NCBI RefSeq assembly: GCF_017357385.1
Contig: NZ_CP071632.1
Coordinates: 3,167,501 to 3,231,500, forward strand
Length of the DNA: 64,000 nt
DNA from: Rhizobium sp. NZLR1
Lineage (GTDB): Bacteria; Pseudomonadota; Alphaproteobacteria; Rhizobiales; Rhizobiaceae
Reading direction: 5' to 3'
The notes below the pieces were generated by a model. The model had not been told where the DNA came from and ran no database searches. It was given only the letters and a program-made list of their open reading frames with translations. Positions 10,070-19,726 of this stretch are shown here, piece by piece. Within the stretch, counting starts at the first letter, position 1. Each line of letters opens with the position of its first letter. A program made the position numbers and the translations under genes.

Positions 10070-11938
10070 TCAAGCACTGTCGTGCGAGAGAATGATCTCC
10101 AGAAACGCGTCGCCGTAACGCTCGAGCTTCGCCTGCCCAACGCCGGATATGGCGAGCAGTTCCTTGCGGCTCCGCGGCTTCTCGGTGGCAAAGGCGATCA
10201 GCGTCGTATCGGGAAAGACGACATAGGGTGGCACGCCGAGCGATTTTGCGATCGCCATGCGCTCAGCTCGCAGCGCCTCGAACAGCGTGCCGTCGGCACC
10301 CGACAGTCCCGATTTGCGTTCACTGCGTTCCGCCTTCTTCGTCCGCCGCTCGGAGGCCGGCCGGTCCTTGCGGAAGAACACGGGCCGCTCATGTTTGAAG
10401 ACGGTGCGTGCCTCCGGCTCCAGTTTCAGCGCTCCGTAAGCCTCGTGATCGACGCGGACCAGCCCCATGGCGAGCATCTGACGGAAGACCGATTGCCAGA
10501 CGCGCGCCGGAATATCCTTGCCGGCGCCGAAGACCGGCATCTCTGAGTGGCCGAAGCGCTCGGTCTTCTCGTTGACGTTGCCGACGAGCACGTCGACGAC
10601 ATGGCCGGCGCCGAAGCGCTCGCCGGTGCGGTAGATCGCGGCCAGCGCCTTGATCGCCGCTTCCGTGCCCTCCCAGGTTTCGACCGGCTTCAGGCAGGTG
10701 TCGCAATTGCCGCATTGTCCGGCATGCGCCTCGCCGAAATGCGCAAGGATCGCTTGGCGGCGGCAGGAGGCGGTCTCGCAGATCGCCAGCAATGCATTGA
10801 GCTTGGCGCGCTCGACCCGCTTGATCTCCGCGCCAGCACTGCCCTCGTCGATCATCCGGCCGCGCTGGATGACGTCGGCCATGCCATAGGCCATCCACAC
10901 TTCGGACGGCAGGCCGTCACGGCCCGCACGCCCGGTCTCCTGATAGTAGGCTTCCACCGAGCCCGGCAGGTCGAGATGAGCGACATAACGCACATTCGGC
11001 TTGTCGATACCCATGCCGAAGGCGACGGTGGCGACCAGGCAGAGGTTTTCTTCTTTCAGGAAGGCATCCTGATTGGCGTCGCGAACCGCCCTGTCCATGC
11101 CGGCATGGTAGGCAAGCGCGCGCACACCCTGCCCGTTCAGCCACTCGGCCGTATCCTCGACCTTGGCGCGGGACAGGCAATAGACGATGCCGCTGTTTCC
11201 CTTGTGGCCGGACAGGAACCGCAAGAGCTGTTGCCGCGGCTGGTCGCGCTCGACGATCTCATAGGCGATGTTCGGACGGTCGAAGCTGGTGGTGAAGATC
11301 TCGGCAGCGTCGAGCCCCAGCCGCTCGATGATGTCGTCGCGCGTATGCGGATCGGCCGTCGCCGTCAGCGCCACCCTGGGCACGCCGGGATATTGTTCGC
11401 CGAGCCGGCCGAGCGCGCGATATTCCGGCCGGAAATCATGGCCCCATTGCGAGACGCAATGGGCCTCGTCAATCGCGAACAGTGCAATCTTCTCGTTGGC
11501 GATCAGCTCGCGGAAGCCGTCGGTGAGGATGCGCTCCGGTGTGACGTAGAGAAGGTTGAGCTGACCTGCCGAAAGCGCGCGGCGGACTGCGATAAACTCC
11601 TCGCGCGACAGCGACGAGTTGAGCGCGGCGGCGCGGATGCCGAGCTGCTTCATCGCCTCCACCTGATCGCGCATCAGCGCAATCAGCGGCGAAACGACGA
11701 TGCCGACGCCGTCACGGCAGAGCGCCGGAATCTGGAAGCACAGCGATTTGCCCGCGCCTGTGGGGAAGAGCACAACGGCATCGCCGCCGGCAACCACATG
11801 CTCGACCACCTGCTGCTGCTTGCCGCGGAAGGAGGAGTAGCCGTAGATCTGCTTGAGGATTTCGAGCGGCGCGCGGCCAGCGGAAAACAGCGCATCGGCG
11901 GCGGAAAAGCCCGGTTCGTTCCGTTCGGTCAGCGGCAT
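10070..11938 (-). CDS. recQ: ATP-dependent DNA helicase RecQ
   Basis: 622 residues. Superfamily 2 helicase: Walker [11 protein letters not shown] (GAGKS at 61-65), DEAH box at 157-160 within [19 protein letters not shown], helicase C-terminal domain with [10 protein letters not shown], a zinc-binding RQC segment ([11 protein letters not shown]...CGNCDTC), and a C-terminal HRDC domain from about 520. It unwinds recombination and fork intermediates. Its ATG overlaps the stop of dnaG by one base (ATGA at 11935-11938 region), so the two are one transcript with coupled translation. Confidence 0.97.
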   Translation of the reverse strand: MPLTERNEPGFSAADALFSAGRAPLEILKQIYGYSSFRGKQQQVVEHVVAGGDAVVLFPTGAGKSLCFQIPALCRDGVGIVVSPLIALMRDQVEAMKQLGIRAAALNSSLSREEFIAVRRALSAGQLNLLYVTPERILTDGFRELIANEKIALFAIDEAHCVSQWGHDFRPEYRALGRLGEQYPGVPRVALTATADPHTRDDIIERLGLDAAEIFTTSFDRPNIAYEIVERDQPRQQLLRFLSGHKGNSGIVYCLSRAKVEDTAEWLNGQGVRALAYHAGMDRAVRDANQDAFLKEENLCLVATVAFGMGIDKPNVRYVAHLDLPGSVEAYYQETGRAGRDGLPSEVWMAYGMADVIQRGRMIDEGSAGAEIKRVERAKLNALLAICETASCRRQAILAHFGEAHAGQCGNCDTCLKPVETWEGTEAAIKALAAIYRTGERFGAGHVVDVLVGNVNEKTERFGHSEMPVFGAGKDIPARVWQSVFRQMLAMGLVRVDHEAYGALKLEPEARTVFKHERPVFFRKDRPASERRTKKAERSERKSGLSGADGTLFEALRAERMAIAKSLGVPPYVVFPDTTLIAFATEKPRSRKELLAISGVGQAKLERYGDAFLEIILSHDSA

Positions 11939-13944
11939 CAGTGGTTCGCCGCCCCTTTGACGCGGCCGGAAAGCACGCCGAAGCCGTCGATGATCGCCTC
12001 CTGGTTCTCAAGGCGCACCCCTTCGAAATGCACTTCCTGCTGGGCTCGGATCAGATGAACGATCGCCTCGCCGTCGCCGGCTTCGGTCGCCAGCGCAATC
12101 TCGCGTTCGAGCTCCATCTTCTGCCGGCGCAACGCTTTTGCCCGTTTGTGGAAGGCGAGCGCCTGGCGATAACCCTCACGCGCATCCTCCATCGCCGCCT
12201 CCTCGGTCGCCGTCCAGAGCCTGGCATTGCGCACCTGCTGGTCGAGGCTCTTGATGAGAGGGCCGAACCCTTCGAATTCTAGCCGCTCGGTCAGATAGTC
12301 GCGCGTCAGATGCGGGCCGGCGACCGCAGCCGCTGCCCCAAGCATGGCCGACCAGAGCCGCTGCAGCTCGCGGCTGTCGTAGTCGATCGCGGCGATCTCG
12401 TCATAATCGTCGATCATCAGGGCCGGATGATTGACGATGGTCAGCGCCAGCACGCTTTCGCGCAACGCCGTATTGTCCCGGTGGCCACGCACCGGCCCCG
12501 AGCGGGCGAGCCGGTCGGAAATGACGCTGGGGCTTTTCGGCCCTGCCTTGCCCGCATTATCGCGGCCCGTCCGGGAATTGCCGTTGCCGTTGAAGCCGCG
12601 GCGTTCGCCATTGTTGCGGTTCTGGAACTGCGGCTGGAAGAAGGTGTTCAGCCGATCGCGGATATCCTGCTGGTAATGGCGGCGCACATTCTCGTCGGCG
12701 ATGACGGCAACCAGCTGTTTCAGCCGCGCCTCGAGTTCGGCGCGCGCCTCGGGCGTGTCGAACTTGCCGGTGTTGATCTCCCGGCTCCACAGCATCTCCG
12801 AAAGCGGCTTCGCCTGGCTCATCACCTTGTCGAAGGGTGTGCGCCCATCGTCGCGCACGAGATCGTCCGGGTCCTTGCCATCCGGCAGAAGCGCGAAACG
12901 GACCGAACGGCCGGGCTTCAAATGCGGCAGCGCCAGTTCGGCGGCGCGATTGGCGGCGCGAACGCCGGCGCCGTCGCCGTCAAAGCAGAGCACCGGCTGC
13001 GGCACCATCTTCCAGAGGAGCTCGAGCTGGTTTTCGGTGAGCGCCGTGCCGAGCGGCGCGACGGCGTTCTCGATGCCGGCCTGATGCAGCGCGATCACGT
13101 CCATATAGCCTTCGACGGCGATGATGGTGCCGGTCACATTATCGTCCTGAGGATCGCTGCGGCCCGGACCCTGGATCGCGCGGCGCGCGCGGGCGAAATT
13201 GTAAAGTACATTGCCCTTGTGGAAGAGCTCCGTCTCGTTGGAATTTAGATATTTCGCCGGCGCATCGGCCGACATGGCGCGGCCGCCGAAAGCGATCACC
13301 TTTTCCCGCGACGAGAGGATCGGGAACATGATGCGGTCGCGGAAGCGATCGTAGGAAACCGGCACGTTTTCGTGAACGACCAGGCCGCAAGCCTCGATCT
13401 GCTCTTTGGTGACGCCCTTGCCGGCGAGAAATTCCTTGAGCGCATTGCGGCTATCCGGCGCATAGCCGAGACGGAAGGTCTCGATGGTGCGCCCAGTCAG
13501 CCCACGGTCGCGCAGATAGGCGCGCGCCCTCGCCCCATTCGCCGTCTGCAATTGATCCTGGAAAAATTGTGTCGCCATTTCCATGACGTCGATCAGCGAG
13601 CCACGCTCCTTCTCGCGCTTCTCCATCACGGGATCGGCAAGCGGCATCGGAACGCCGGCCATATCGGCGATCTGCTGCACCGCCTCGGGGAAACTCAGAC
13701 CCTCCAGCTCGGTGAGGAAGCGAAAATGGTCGCCGGTGAGGCCGCAGCCGAAGCAGTGATAGCGGCCCTTCCGGTCCTCGCAGTGGAAGCTCGGCGACTT
13801 CTCGCCGTGGAACGGGCAGCAAGCCCAGTAATCGCCGCGCGACACGTTGGTCTTGCGCTTGTCCCAGCTCACGCGGCGCGCGATCACGTTCGAAATCGGA
13901 ACGCGGTCGCGGATATCATCGAGAAAGGTGTTGGAAAAGCGCAT
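11938..13944 (-). CDS. dnaG: DNA primase
   Basis: 668 residues. The N-terminal CHC2 zinc ribbon has C43, H46, C64 and C67 ([18 protein letters not shown]), followed by the catalytic core and a TOPRIM domain ([13 protein letters not shown], then [17 protein letters not shown]). The C-terminal domain that would contact the replicative helicase DnaB is present but diverged, and is preceded by a low-complexity Asn/Gly/Arg linker. It makes RNA primers for replication. The start [15 protein letters not shown] is the standard DnaG N terminus. recQ follows with a one-base overlap. Confidence 0.98.
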   Translation of the reverse strand: MRFSNTFLDDIRDRVPISNVIARRVSWDKRKTNVSRGDYWACCPFHGEKSPSFHCEDRKGRYHCFGCGLTGDHFRFLTELEGLSFPEAVQQIADMAGVPMPLADPVMEKREKERGSLIDVMEMATQFFQDQLQTANGARARAYLRDRGLTGRTIETFRLGYAPDSRNALKEFLAGKGVTKEQIEACGLVVHENVPVSYDRFRDRIMFPILSSREKVIAFGGRAMSADAPAKYLNSNETELFHKGNVLYNFARARRAIQGPGRSDPQDDNVTGTIIAVEGYMDVIALHQAGIENAVAPLGTALTENQLELLWKMVPQPVLCFDGDGAGVRAANRAAELALPHLKPGRSVRFALLPDGKDPDDLVRDDGRTPFDKVMSQAKPLSEMLWSREINTGKFDTPEARAELEARLKQLVAVIADENVRRHYQQDIRDRLNTFFQPQFQNRNNGERRGFNGNGNSRTGRDNAGKAGPKSPSVISDRLARSGPVRGHRDNTALRESVLALTIVNHPALMIDDYDEIAAIDYDSRELQRLWSAMLGAAAAVAGPHLTRDYLTERLEFEGFGPLIKSLDQQVRNARLWTATEEAAMEDAREGYRQALAFHKRAKALRRQKMELEREIALATEAGDGEAIVHLIRAQQEVHFEGVRLENQEAIIDGFGVLSGRVKGAANH

Positions 13945-14613
13945 TTATACCTCTTGGCCAACCTCCATATAAGCTGCTTTGCCGCTCCATGCCACGAAAC
14001 TTGTCATCAAAACCCGCTATTCACAGGCAAGTGCACCCATGGCCATCAGCGCTGTTTATCCCATCAACAACGCGTTATCGCCCCCTGCGACAGGGTGCGA
14101 CATTATTGTCTTTCAAGCGCCGAAATTCCACCGTTGCAAATGTCTCGGCTAGAGCGTCGACCCTTAGCAGAATTGAATTAAAACGTTCTAAAACAGACAC
14201 TTATCTCGCGCATCGATTGTGCAACTCTATTCCGCCGGCGCCTGCCGAGCCTTTGCTGCGGCGCCTCCAAAATCGATGTTTTCGGCAATTATTATTTTTT
14301 TGTAATTTGAACAAGCCGCCGCACCGCAATAGGTTCGATCTCAACAAAGCGATCCCCGAGCGAAGCACCATCCCTACCCCCGGCGCCGCTTCGCAAGGGT
14401 GCCTTTGCAAATACCCTCCGGCTTGGGCCTCGGCCCTGCGTTTGCCGGCGGAAGCAAAGAGCAAGAAGGCAGGAGCGCCCCCAGCTCCTGCCTTCTTAAA
14501 TTTTGGCTCCCTTTGCGACAACTCTCCTTTGAAATTAACCGCTTATTGACAAAACCGTTGACAGGCAGCGCTTGCATGAAAGATGTATGCGCCGAACTCC
14601 TGGACCCCTCCAA
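13945..14613. other. 669-base divergent intergenic region with strong RNA structure potential
   Basis: It lies between dnaG (minus) and the gene at 14614 (plus). No coding frame here looks real. The right half, about 14345-14510, is a chain of inverted repeats: GCGAAGC/GCTTCGC, AGGGT/ACCCT around 14395-14420, CCGGC/GCCGG enclosing GGGCCTCGGCCC, and finally a 14-bp perfect hairpin at 14463-14497. See the separate entry and finding. Confidence 0.5.
14463..14504. terminator. Strong hairpin, possible terminator of an unannotated RNA
   Basis: Stem AAGAAGGCAGGAGC (14463-14476) pairs perfectly with GCTCCTGCCTTCTT (14484-14497) around a GCCCCCA loop, followed on the plus strand by AAATTTT. No annotated gene ends here: both flanking genes point away. 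It may terminate a small RNA from either strand or act as an attenuator for the gene at 14614. Confidence 0.5.
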
Positions 14614-15501
14614 ATGGCTTTTACCGCGGAAAACCTCGCAGCCGACGATCGCTTTCTCGCTGCGATCCTGCATTGCGCCGATCAGATGCTCTCGATCTAT
14701 CGCGAGAGCCCGCGCATCGCCTCGATTTTCGCCGCGCAGCAGCGCTGGCTGATGGCCCATGCCGGCTTCGCGCTTCATTACGGTTATCCCGACGACGGCA
14801 AGAGCGGCCTCTATTCCGGCCGCTTCATCGATTTCGCGGTCAGGAACGACATCGCCAGCCGCAATACAGCCGCGGCCTTCATGCAGGAAATGTTGGCCTA
14901 TCGTTTCCTGCGGCCGGTTCCCGGCCCCGACAAGCGCACGCGCTATCTGGAGCCCACGGAAACCGCTGAGCAGCATTTCACCCGATGGCTCGTTGCCCAT
15001 CTGATGATCCTCGACAACCTCGATGGCGGTGAACGCGCCGGCAAGGTCACCGCCGATCCCTCGGCGTTGATGGCAGCGATCCAGCCGCGGATCGCCAGGG
15101 CGATCATTGGCAGCGAGGCGGTGCGCAATCCAGGCCCCACCTTCAACCTCTTCAACTGGGCAAATACCGGCGGGCTGGTGATGGACTACCTGATCTCGCG
15201 CCTTCCGGAATTTCCTCGGACGGCCGAACGTGTCGTGCTCGGCCCTCTGTCTCTCAGGGAAATCCGCGAACAGTTCATGATCTCCAACACCCACCTGAAG
15301 CGGCTTCTGACACAGGCAGCGGCGATGGAGAGTGTCGGGTGGACAGCACCCTCCCGCAAGGGCGACTTCTGGCTGTCGCGCCGCTTCATCCTCGAATATT
15401 GGAACTATCAGGCGGCGAAATTCGCCATCATCGATGCCGCAGCCGAAGCGGTGCTGGGGCCTGCGGTCCGCGACGAACCGCAAGCAAGACGTGTCAGCTG
15501 A
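14614..15501 (+). CDS. Unrecognised protein with a C-terminal winged-helix-like segment
   Basis: 295 residues from ATG 14614 (MAFTAENLAADDRFL); in-frame TTG 14572 and ATG 14587 are also possible and none has a clear Shine-Dalgarno. I do not recognise a named family. The first 110 residues are helical, with aromatic segments. Around residues 210-265 the pattern LGPLSLREIREQFMISNTHL...LLTQAAAMESVGW followed by a short beta-wing stretch looks like a helix-turn-helix with wing, as in MarR-type regulators, so a regulator is possible. No signal peptide or membrane helix. It sits downstream of a structured leader and upstream of a palindromic repeat. Confidence 0.75.
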   Translation: MAFTAENLAADDRFLAAILHCADQMLSIYRESPRIASIFAAQQRWLMAHAGFALHYGYPDDGKSGLYSGRFIDFAVRNDIASRNTAAAFMQEMLAYRFLRPVPGPDKRTRYLEPTETAEQHFTRWLVAHLMILDNLDGGERAGKVTADPSALMAAIQPRIARAIIGSEAVRNPGPTFNLFNWANTGGLVMDYLISRLPEFPRTAERVVLGPLSLREIREQFMISNTHLKRLLTQAAAMESVGWTAPSRKGDFWLSRRFILEYWNYQAAKFAIIDAAAEAVLGPAVRDEPQARRVS

Positions 15502-15619
15502 GCAATTCCAGGAAAAGTGTGAAGCGGTTTTCCCAGGCAAAGCGCGAAGTGCTTTTGCCGGGAATTGCGTAAAACAAAATTGGAGCGGTTCAGCTTCCAT
15601 GAATGCAGGACCGCTCCAA
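15502..15619. repeat. Palindromic mosaic repeat, copy A
   Basis: Two palindromic modules after the gene at 14614: GCAATTCC...GGAATTGC (15502-15568), with internal 'AAGCGGTTTT', and TTGGAGCGGT...ACCGCTCCAA (15580-15619). The first module recurs at 27401-27444. It may serve as a bidirectional terminator between this gene and the convergent YqeY-like gene. Confidence 0.75.
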
Positions 15620-15626
15620 AGACGGA

Positions 15627-16079
15627 TCAGCTCAACAATTCCTTGACGGTCGCCGACGCCTTGGCGAAATCCATCTGGCCGGCATAACGCTCCTTCAGCG
15701 CCGCCATCACCTTGCCCATGTCCTTGGCACCCGCGGCGCCCGTCTCGGCGATAATTGCCGAGACATTGGCGCGCACCTCACCGTCCGAAAGTTGCTTCGG
15801 CATGAAATCCTGGATGACGATGATTTCGGCGCGCTCCTTGGCGGCAAGCTCCGGCCGGGAATTCTCCTCGTAGATCTTTGCCGACTCGTCGCGCTGCTTT
15901 ACCATCTTGGCGAGAATCTGCAGAATCTCGTCGTCGCTCGCCTGCTCCTTGCCGGTGCCGCGATTGGCGATATCCCGGTCCTTGACCGCGGCCTGAATCA
16001 GCCGGACGGTGGAAAGCCGCTCCGCATTCTTGGCCTTCATCGCCTCTTTCAGCTGGGTGGCGAGTTGATCGCGCAGCAT
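15627..16079 (-). CDS. GatB/YqeY domain protein
   Basis: 150 residues, the full length of the stand-alone YqeY family. Starts MLRDQLATQLKEAMKAKN and contains the conserved helical pattern RLSTVRLIQAAVKDRDI and a C-terminal GKVMAALKERYAGQMDFAKA, equivalent to the tRNA-binding tail domain of GatB. Members are thought to relate to tRNA-dependent amidation, but the function of free YqeY is not established. GGAGTAAAGACC precedes the ATG. It is divergent from carA, as in many Alphaproteobacteria. Confidence 0.92.
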   Translation of the reverse strand: MLRDQLATQLKEAMKAKNAERLSTVRLIQAAVKDRDIANRGTGKEQASDDEILQILAKMVKQRDESAKIYEENSRPELAAKERAEIIVIQDFMPKQLSDGEVRANVSAIIAETGAAGAKDMGKVMAALKERYAGQMDFAKASATVKELLS

Positions 16080-16351
16080 GGTCTTTACTCCTGTTTTGAT
16101 GCCGCTTCATAAACCACGCTGATGCGGCGGATCAAATAAATTGCGCGGTCGACGCGATAAACCGCAGGAAAACGGCGGCAATCTCGGCTAGAAAGATTGA
16201 CCGCAGACGAATGCATGGCTATCTACCGCCACCTGCACCAAAATTCGTGATCAGGCCTGAAGCGCGCGGCATAGCCGTGTCCACACGCCTGCGAGATCAA
16301 ATGGCGACGAGCGCCGCAACGCGCGCACCGGCCGCCGGAAACGGGATGAAG

Positions 16352-17557
16352 ATGACCGCGACAGCACCCTGGACAATCGAAAAGCCGACCGCCCTGCTCG
16401 TTCTTGCCGACGGCACGGTCATCGAAGGCAAGGGCATCGGCGCCACCGGCAAGGTGCCGGCCGAAGTGGTCTTCAATACGGCGCTGACCGGTTATGAGGA
16501 GATCCTGACCGACCCCTCCTATCTCGGCCAGATCGTCACCTTCACCTTTCCGCATATCGGCAATATCGGCACCAACGATGAAGACATCGAGGACCTGACG
16601 CCTGCCGCCCGCCACGGCGCCGTCGGCGTCATCTTCAAGGCCGACATCACCGACCCTTCGAACTATCGCGCCGCCAAGCATCTCGACCAATGGCTGAAGG
16701 CGCGCGGCGTCGTCGGCCTCTGCGGCATCGACACGCGCGCACTGACCGCCTGGATCCGCGAGAACGGCGCCCCGAACGCGGTGATCGCCCACGATCCGAA
16801 CGGCGTCTTCGACATCGAGGCGTTGAAGGCCGAAGCCAAGGCCTGGAGCGGCCTCGAAGGCCTCGACCTTGCCAAGATCGCCTCGTCGGGCCAGTCCTCG
16901 CAATGGACGGAAACGCCGTGGGTCTGGAACGAAGGTTACGGCCAGCTCAGTGCAACGGACGCGAAATACCACGTTGTCTGCCTCGACTACGGCGTCAAGC
17001 GCAACATCCTGCGCCTGTTTGCCGGTCTCGACTGCAAGGTGACCGTCGTGCCGGCCGCAACGAGCGCCGAAGACGTGCTCGCCATGCAGCCGGACGGCAT
17101 CTTCCTGTCGAACGGCCCGGGCGATCCGGCGGCAACCGGCGAATATGCCGTGCCTGTGATCAAGACGCTAGTTAAGACCGATATCCCGGTCTTCGGCATC
17201 TGCCTCGGCCATCAGATGCTGGGTCTTGCCCTCGGCGCCAAGACCGAGAAGATGCATCAGGGTCATCACGGCGCCAATCATCCCGTCAAGGATCATACCA
17301 CCGGCAAGGTCGAGATCGTCTCGATGAACCATGGCTTCGCGGTCGACTCGAAATCACTGCCCGATGGCGTTGAAGAGACTCATATTTCGCTTTTCGACGG
17401 CACCAATTGCGGCCTGCGCGTCCTCGGCAAACAGGTCTTCTCCGTCCAGCACCATCCGGAAGCCTCTCCCGGGCCCCAGGACAGCCACTATCTCTTCCGC
17501 CGCTTCATCAACATGGTGCGCGAGAAGAAGGGCGAGCCGGCCCTCGCCGAACGCTGA
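16352..17557 (+). CDS. carA: Carbamoyl phosphate synthase, small (glutaminase) subunit
   Basis: 401 residues from ATG 16352 (MTATAPWTIEKPTALLVLAD), the normal CarA length; the frame is open about 140 bases further upstream without CarA-like sequence. N-terminal CPSase small-chain domain, then class I glutamine amidotransferase with nucleophile C284 (FGICLGHQ) and H368/E370 (QHHPEASPGP). It releases ammonia from glutamine and channels it to CarB (encoded at 23802) for arginine and pyrimidine synthesis. carA and carB are not an operon here; they lie about 6 kb apart on the same strand. Confidence 0.97.
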   Translation: MTATAPWTIEKPTALLVLADGTVIEGKGIGATGKVPAEVVFNTALTGYEEILTDPSYLGQIVTFTFPHIGNIGTNDEDIEDLTPAARHGAVGVIFKADITDPSNYRAAKHLDQWLKARGVVGLCGIDTRALTAWIRENGAPNAVIAHDPNGVFDIEALKAEAKAWSGLEGLDLAKIASSGQSSQWTETPWVWNEGYGQLSATDAKYHVVCLDYGVKRNILRLFAGLDCKVTVVPAATSAEDVLAMQPDGIFLSNGPGDPAATGEYAVPVIKTLVKTDIPVFGICLGHQMLGLALGAKTEKMHQGHHGANHPVKDHTTGKVEIVSMNHGFAVDSKSLPDGVEETHISLFDGTNCGLRVLGKQVFSVQHHPEASPGPQDSHYLFRRFINMVREKKGEPALAER

Positions 17558-17583
17558 TTTCAATGCCGCCCCCATTTCAGATG

Positions 17584-17608
17584 AAGGCTCGCCTATAGGC
17601 GAGCCTTT
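17584..17608 (+). terminator. carA terminator
   Basis: Ten-bp perfect stem AAGGCTCGCC / GGCGAGCCTT with a TATA loop, followed by T and then AA, 27 bases after the carA stop. The U-tract is short, so termination may be partial. Confidence 0.72.
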
Positions 17609-17631
17609 AACATATTGACAAACCTCACTCT

Positions 17632-17712
17632 TCGTCATCCTCGGCCTTGTGCCGAGGATCTGCTGCCATATCGACTGGAGGCAGATGCTCGGGACAAGCC
17701 CGAGCATGACGA
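17632..17712. repeat. Intergenic palindromic repeat, double hairpin
   Basis: An 81-base element bounded by TCGTCAT and ATGACGA, with two inner hairpins: ATCCTCGGC...GCCGAGGAT on the left and TGCTCGGGAC..GCCCGAGCA on the right. This layout is common in intergenic regions of rhizobial genomes. It lies between carA and the ABM-like gene. Confidence 0.65.
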
Positions 17713-17845
17713 AAGTTGTGTTGGCGCGCTTGTCAGCAGTCTAAGGGTTCGCACCGCGAGCCTTTTTCTTTGCCTTGCATGTTGACCTCGACTTAACTTG
17801 AGGAATTACAAACTCCCCGCAGACATCTAATGCAGGAGAAAATAG

Positions 17846-18166
17846 ATGAGCGGAGCCTACTTTCGTGTCGACAAATTCGTCGTGCCGGCCGCGGCGCGTG
17901 AGGAATTTCTCGTCAAAGTGATGATGACCCACAAGCTGCTGGAGGCCCAGGAGGGTTTCATCGACCACAGAGTGCTGGAACAGGTCGCTGGTCCCGGCGA
18001 GTTCAACTTCGTGACCATCGCCCAATGGGAAAGCGCCGAGGTCGTCGAGCGTGCGCGGGCAGCCGTCGCCGCCGCGTACGAGGCGGCGAATTTCGATCCG
18101 CAGGAACTGTTCGCGCGCCTCGGCATCCGCGCCGATATCGCCAGCTACAAGCCTGTCGCGGCGTGA
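17846..18166 (+). CDS. Antibiotic biosynthesis monooxygenase (ABM) superfamily protein
   Basis: 106 residues, a single dimeric alpha/beta-barrel domain. The pattern Y-F-R-V-D-K-F-V-V-P...F...V....LL..QEGFIDHRVLEQ...F.FVTIAQWES matches the ABM/EthD-like fold, in which a small heme- or substrate-binding barrel is formed by two subunits. AGGAGAAAATAG precedes ATG 17846 as a good ribosome binding site. The substrate is unknown. It is convergent with the MATE gene, and a GC-rich hairpin (18173-18194) lies between and into that gene's end. Confidence 0.8.
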   Translation: MSGAYFRVDKFVVPAAAREEFLVKVMMTHKLLEAQEGFIDHRVLEQVAGPGEFNFVTIAQWESAEVVERARAAVAAAYEAANFDPQELFARLGIRADIASYKPVAA

Positions 18167-18180
18167 GCTACGCGGCCGGC

Positions 18181-19584
18181 TCAGGCGCCGGCCGTCGCTC
18201 CCTCCCGGCGAAGGAGAAGGTAGAACCGCCAGCAGAGCATGACGGCCGCCGCCGCCAGCCCGACGAGGAACCCGAACCAGATACCGATGCCGCCGAAGCC
18301 GAGCGGGAAGGCAAAGGCCCAGGCAAGGAAGAAGCCAATCGGCCAATAGGCAATCAACGCCATGATCATCGGCACACGTGCGTCCTTGAGGCCGCGCAGC
18401 AATCCGTTGGCGATCACCTGCAGGCCATCGACCAACTGGAAAAGCCCGGCGACGACAATCAACGGTCCGGCATAGGCAAGCACCTGGGGCGCCTCCGGCG
18501 AGTGAACGTCGAGGAACCAGCTGCCGAGGAATTGCGGCATAGTGGCAAACAGCACCGAGCCCACCGCTGAAATGGCGCAGGCAAGGATGAGCACCATGAT
18601 CGAAGCGCGTACCACCCCCCGGTAATCACCCTGCCCGTGGGCGACGCCGACGCGCACCGTCGCCGCTTGGCTGAGGCCGAGCGGGATCATGAAGGCGATC
18701 GAGGCCCATTGCAGGGCGATGCCGTGGGCGGCGAGCTCGATGGTGCCGATATACCCCATCAACAGCGACGCCACGGTGAACAGGCTGACCTCGGCAAGGA
18801 TGGTCACGCTGATCGGCAGACCAAGCCGGATGACCTCCAGCAAAGCATGCCAGTCGGGCTTCCAGAACCGCACGAAGATCTCGTAGCGCCGCGTCTCTTC
18901 CCGCCGCTGCACAAAAGCCAGGATGAAGAGGAAACCAGCTGTCTGGACGACGACCGAAACGATCGCCGCTCCCTCGAGCCCCATCACCGGAAAGCCGAAA
19001 TGGCCAAGCACGAGGGCATAGGCGAAGATCGCGTTCATCACCAGCGTGACGACGGTGACGTTGAGGATGATGCCCGCCTTGCCGATGGCGCTGACCAGCG
19101 CGCGCATGACGTTGAAGAGCAGCGCCGGCAGCAGGCCGAACTGGCCGATCATGATGTAGCCATGAGCGAGCTTGGCCACTTCGGGCTTTTGCTGTGCGAA
19201 GAGAAGGATCCGCTCCGAATTGAAGAAGGCCGGCTGCATGATGACCCAGTATGCGATCACTACCCACAGACCCATGCGCAACGCCCGGCGCACAGAGACG
19301 ACGTCGCCGCGGCCATAGGCCTGCGCCACCATCGGAATGACGGCGATGGCAAAGCCCGAGCCGAAGATCAGGATCGTGAACAGGAATTGCGCCGAAAGCA
19401 CCATCGCCGCCAGATGTTCGGCGCCGAGACGACCGACGATCATCACGTCGGTGGTGTTGATGCCGAGTTGGGCAAGCTGCGCGCCGATCAGCGGAATGCC
19501 GAGCGCCAGCGTTGCACGGAAATGTGCGCCCCAACGATTATCGGTTGCCGGCGCAAGCCTGCGCGCGTCGATCGGCGTGTCCAT
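18181..19584 (-). CDS. MATE-family multidrug efflux transporter (NorM-like)
   Basis: 467 residues with twelve predicted membrane helices arranged as two similar halves, each starting with a MATE pattern (LGIPLIGAQLAQLGINTTDVMIVG near 29-52; LGLPISVTILAEVSLFTVAS near 250). MATE pumps export cationic drugs in exchange for Na+ or H+. ATG 19584 starts MDTPIDARRLAP. It is followed on the same strand upstream by a TetA-like MFS pump, but 142 bases separate them, so separate promoters are likely. No regulator gene is adjacent. Confidence 0.95.
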   Translation of the reverse strand: MDTPIDARRLAPATDNRWGAHFRATLALGIPLIGAQLAQLGINTTDVMIVGRLGAEHLAAMVLSAQFLFTILIFGSGFAIAVIPMVAQAYGRGDVVSVRRALRMGLWVVIAYWVIMQPAFFNSERILLFAQQKPEVAKLAHGYIMIGQFGLLPALLFNVMRALVSAIGKAGIILNVTVVTLVMNAIFAYALVLGHFGFPVMGLEGAAIVSVVVQTAGFLFILAFVQRREETRRYEIFVRFWKPDWHALLEVIRLGLPISVTILAEVSLFTVASLLMGYIGTIELAAHGIALQWASIAFMIPLGLSQAATVRVGVAHGQGDYRGVVRASIMVLILACAISAVGSVLFATMPQFLGSWFLDVHSPEAPQVLAYAGPLIVVAGLFQLVDGLQVIANGLLRGLKDARVPMIMALIAYWPIGFFLAWAFAFPLGFGGIGIWFGFLVGLAAAAVMLCWRFYLLLRREGATAGA

Positions 19585-19726
19585 GACACCAGTCCTGTGA
19601 TTGAAATATGTGTCACCGCAACTTGCGGCGAAATATCCTTCGGGCTTAGATCAAAGTCCCGCAAAGAACTACCCCAAAGCAGGCAGATGATGAAAAATTC
19701 ATCATCGCATCATCATTTCTGATCGA

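Noticed and set aside
14374..15600. 408-codon minus-strand frame opposite the gene at 14614
   Set aside because: Runs through the hairpin and a palindromic repeat. The plus-strand frame has the more protein-like composition and domain pattern.
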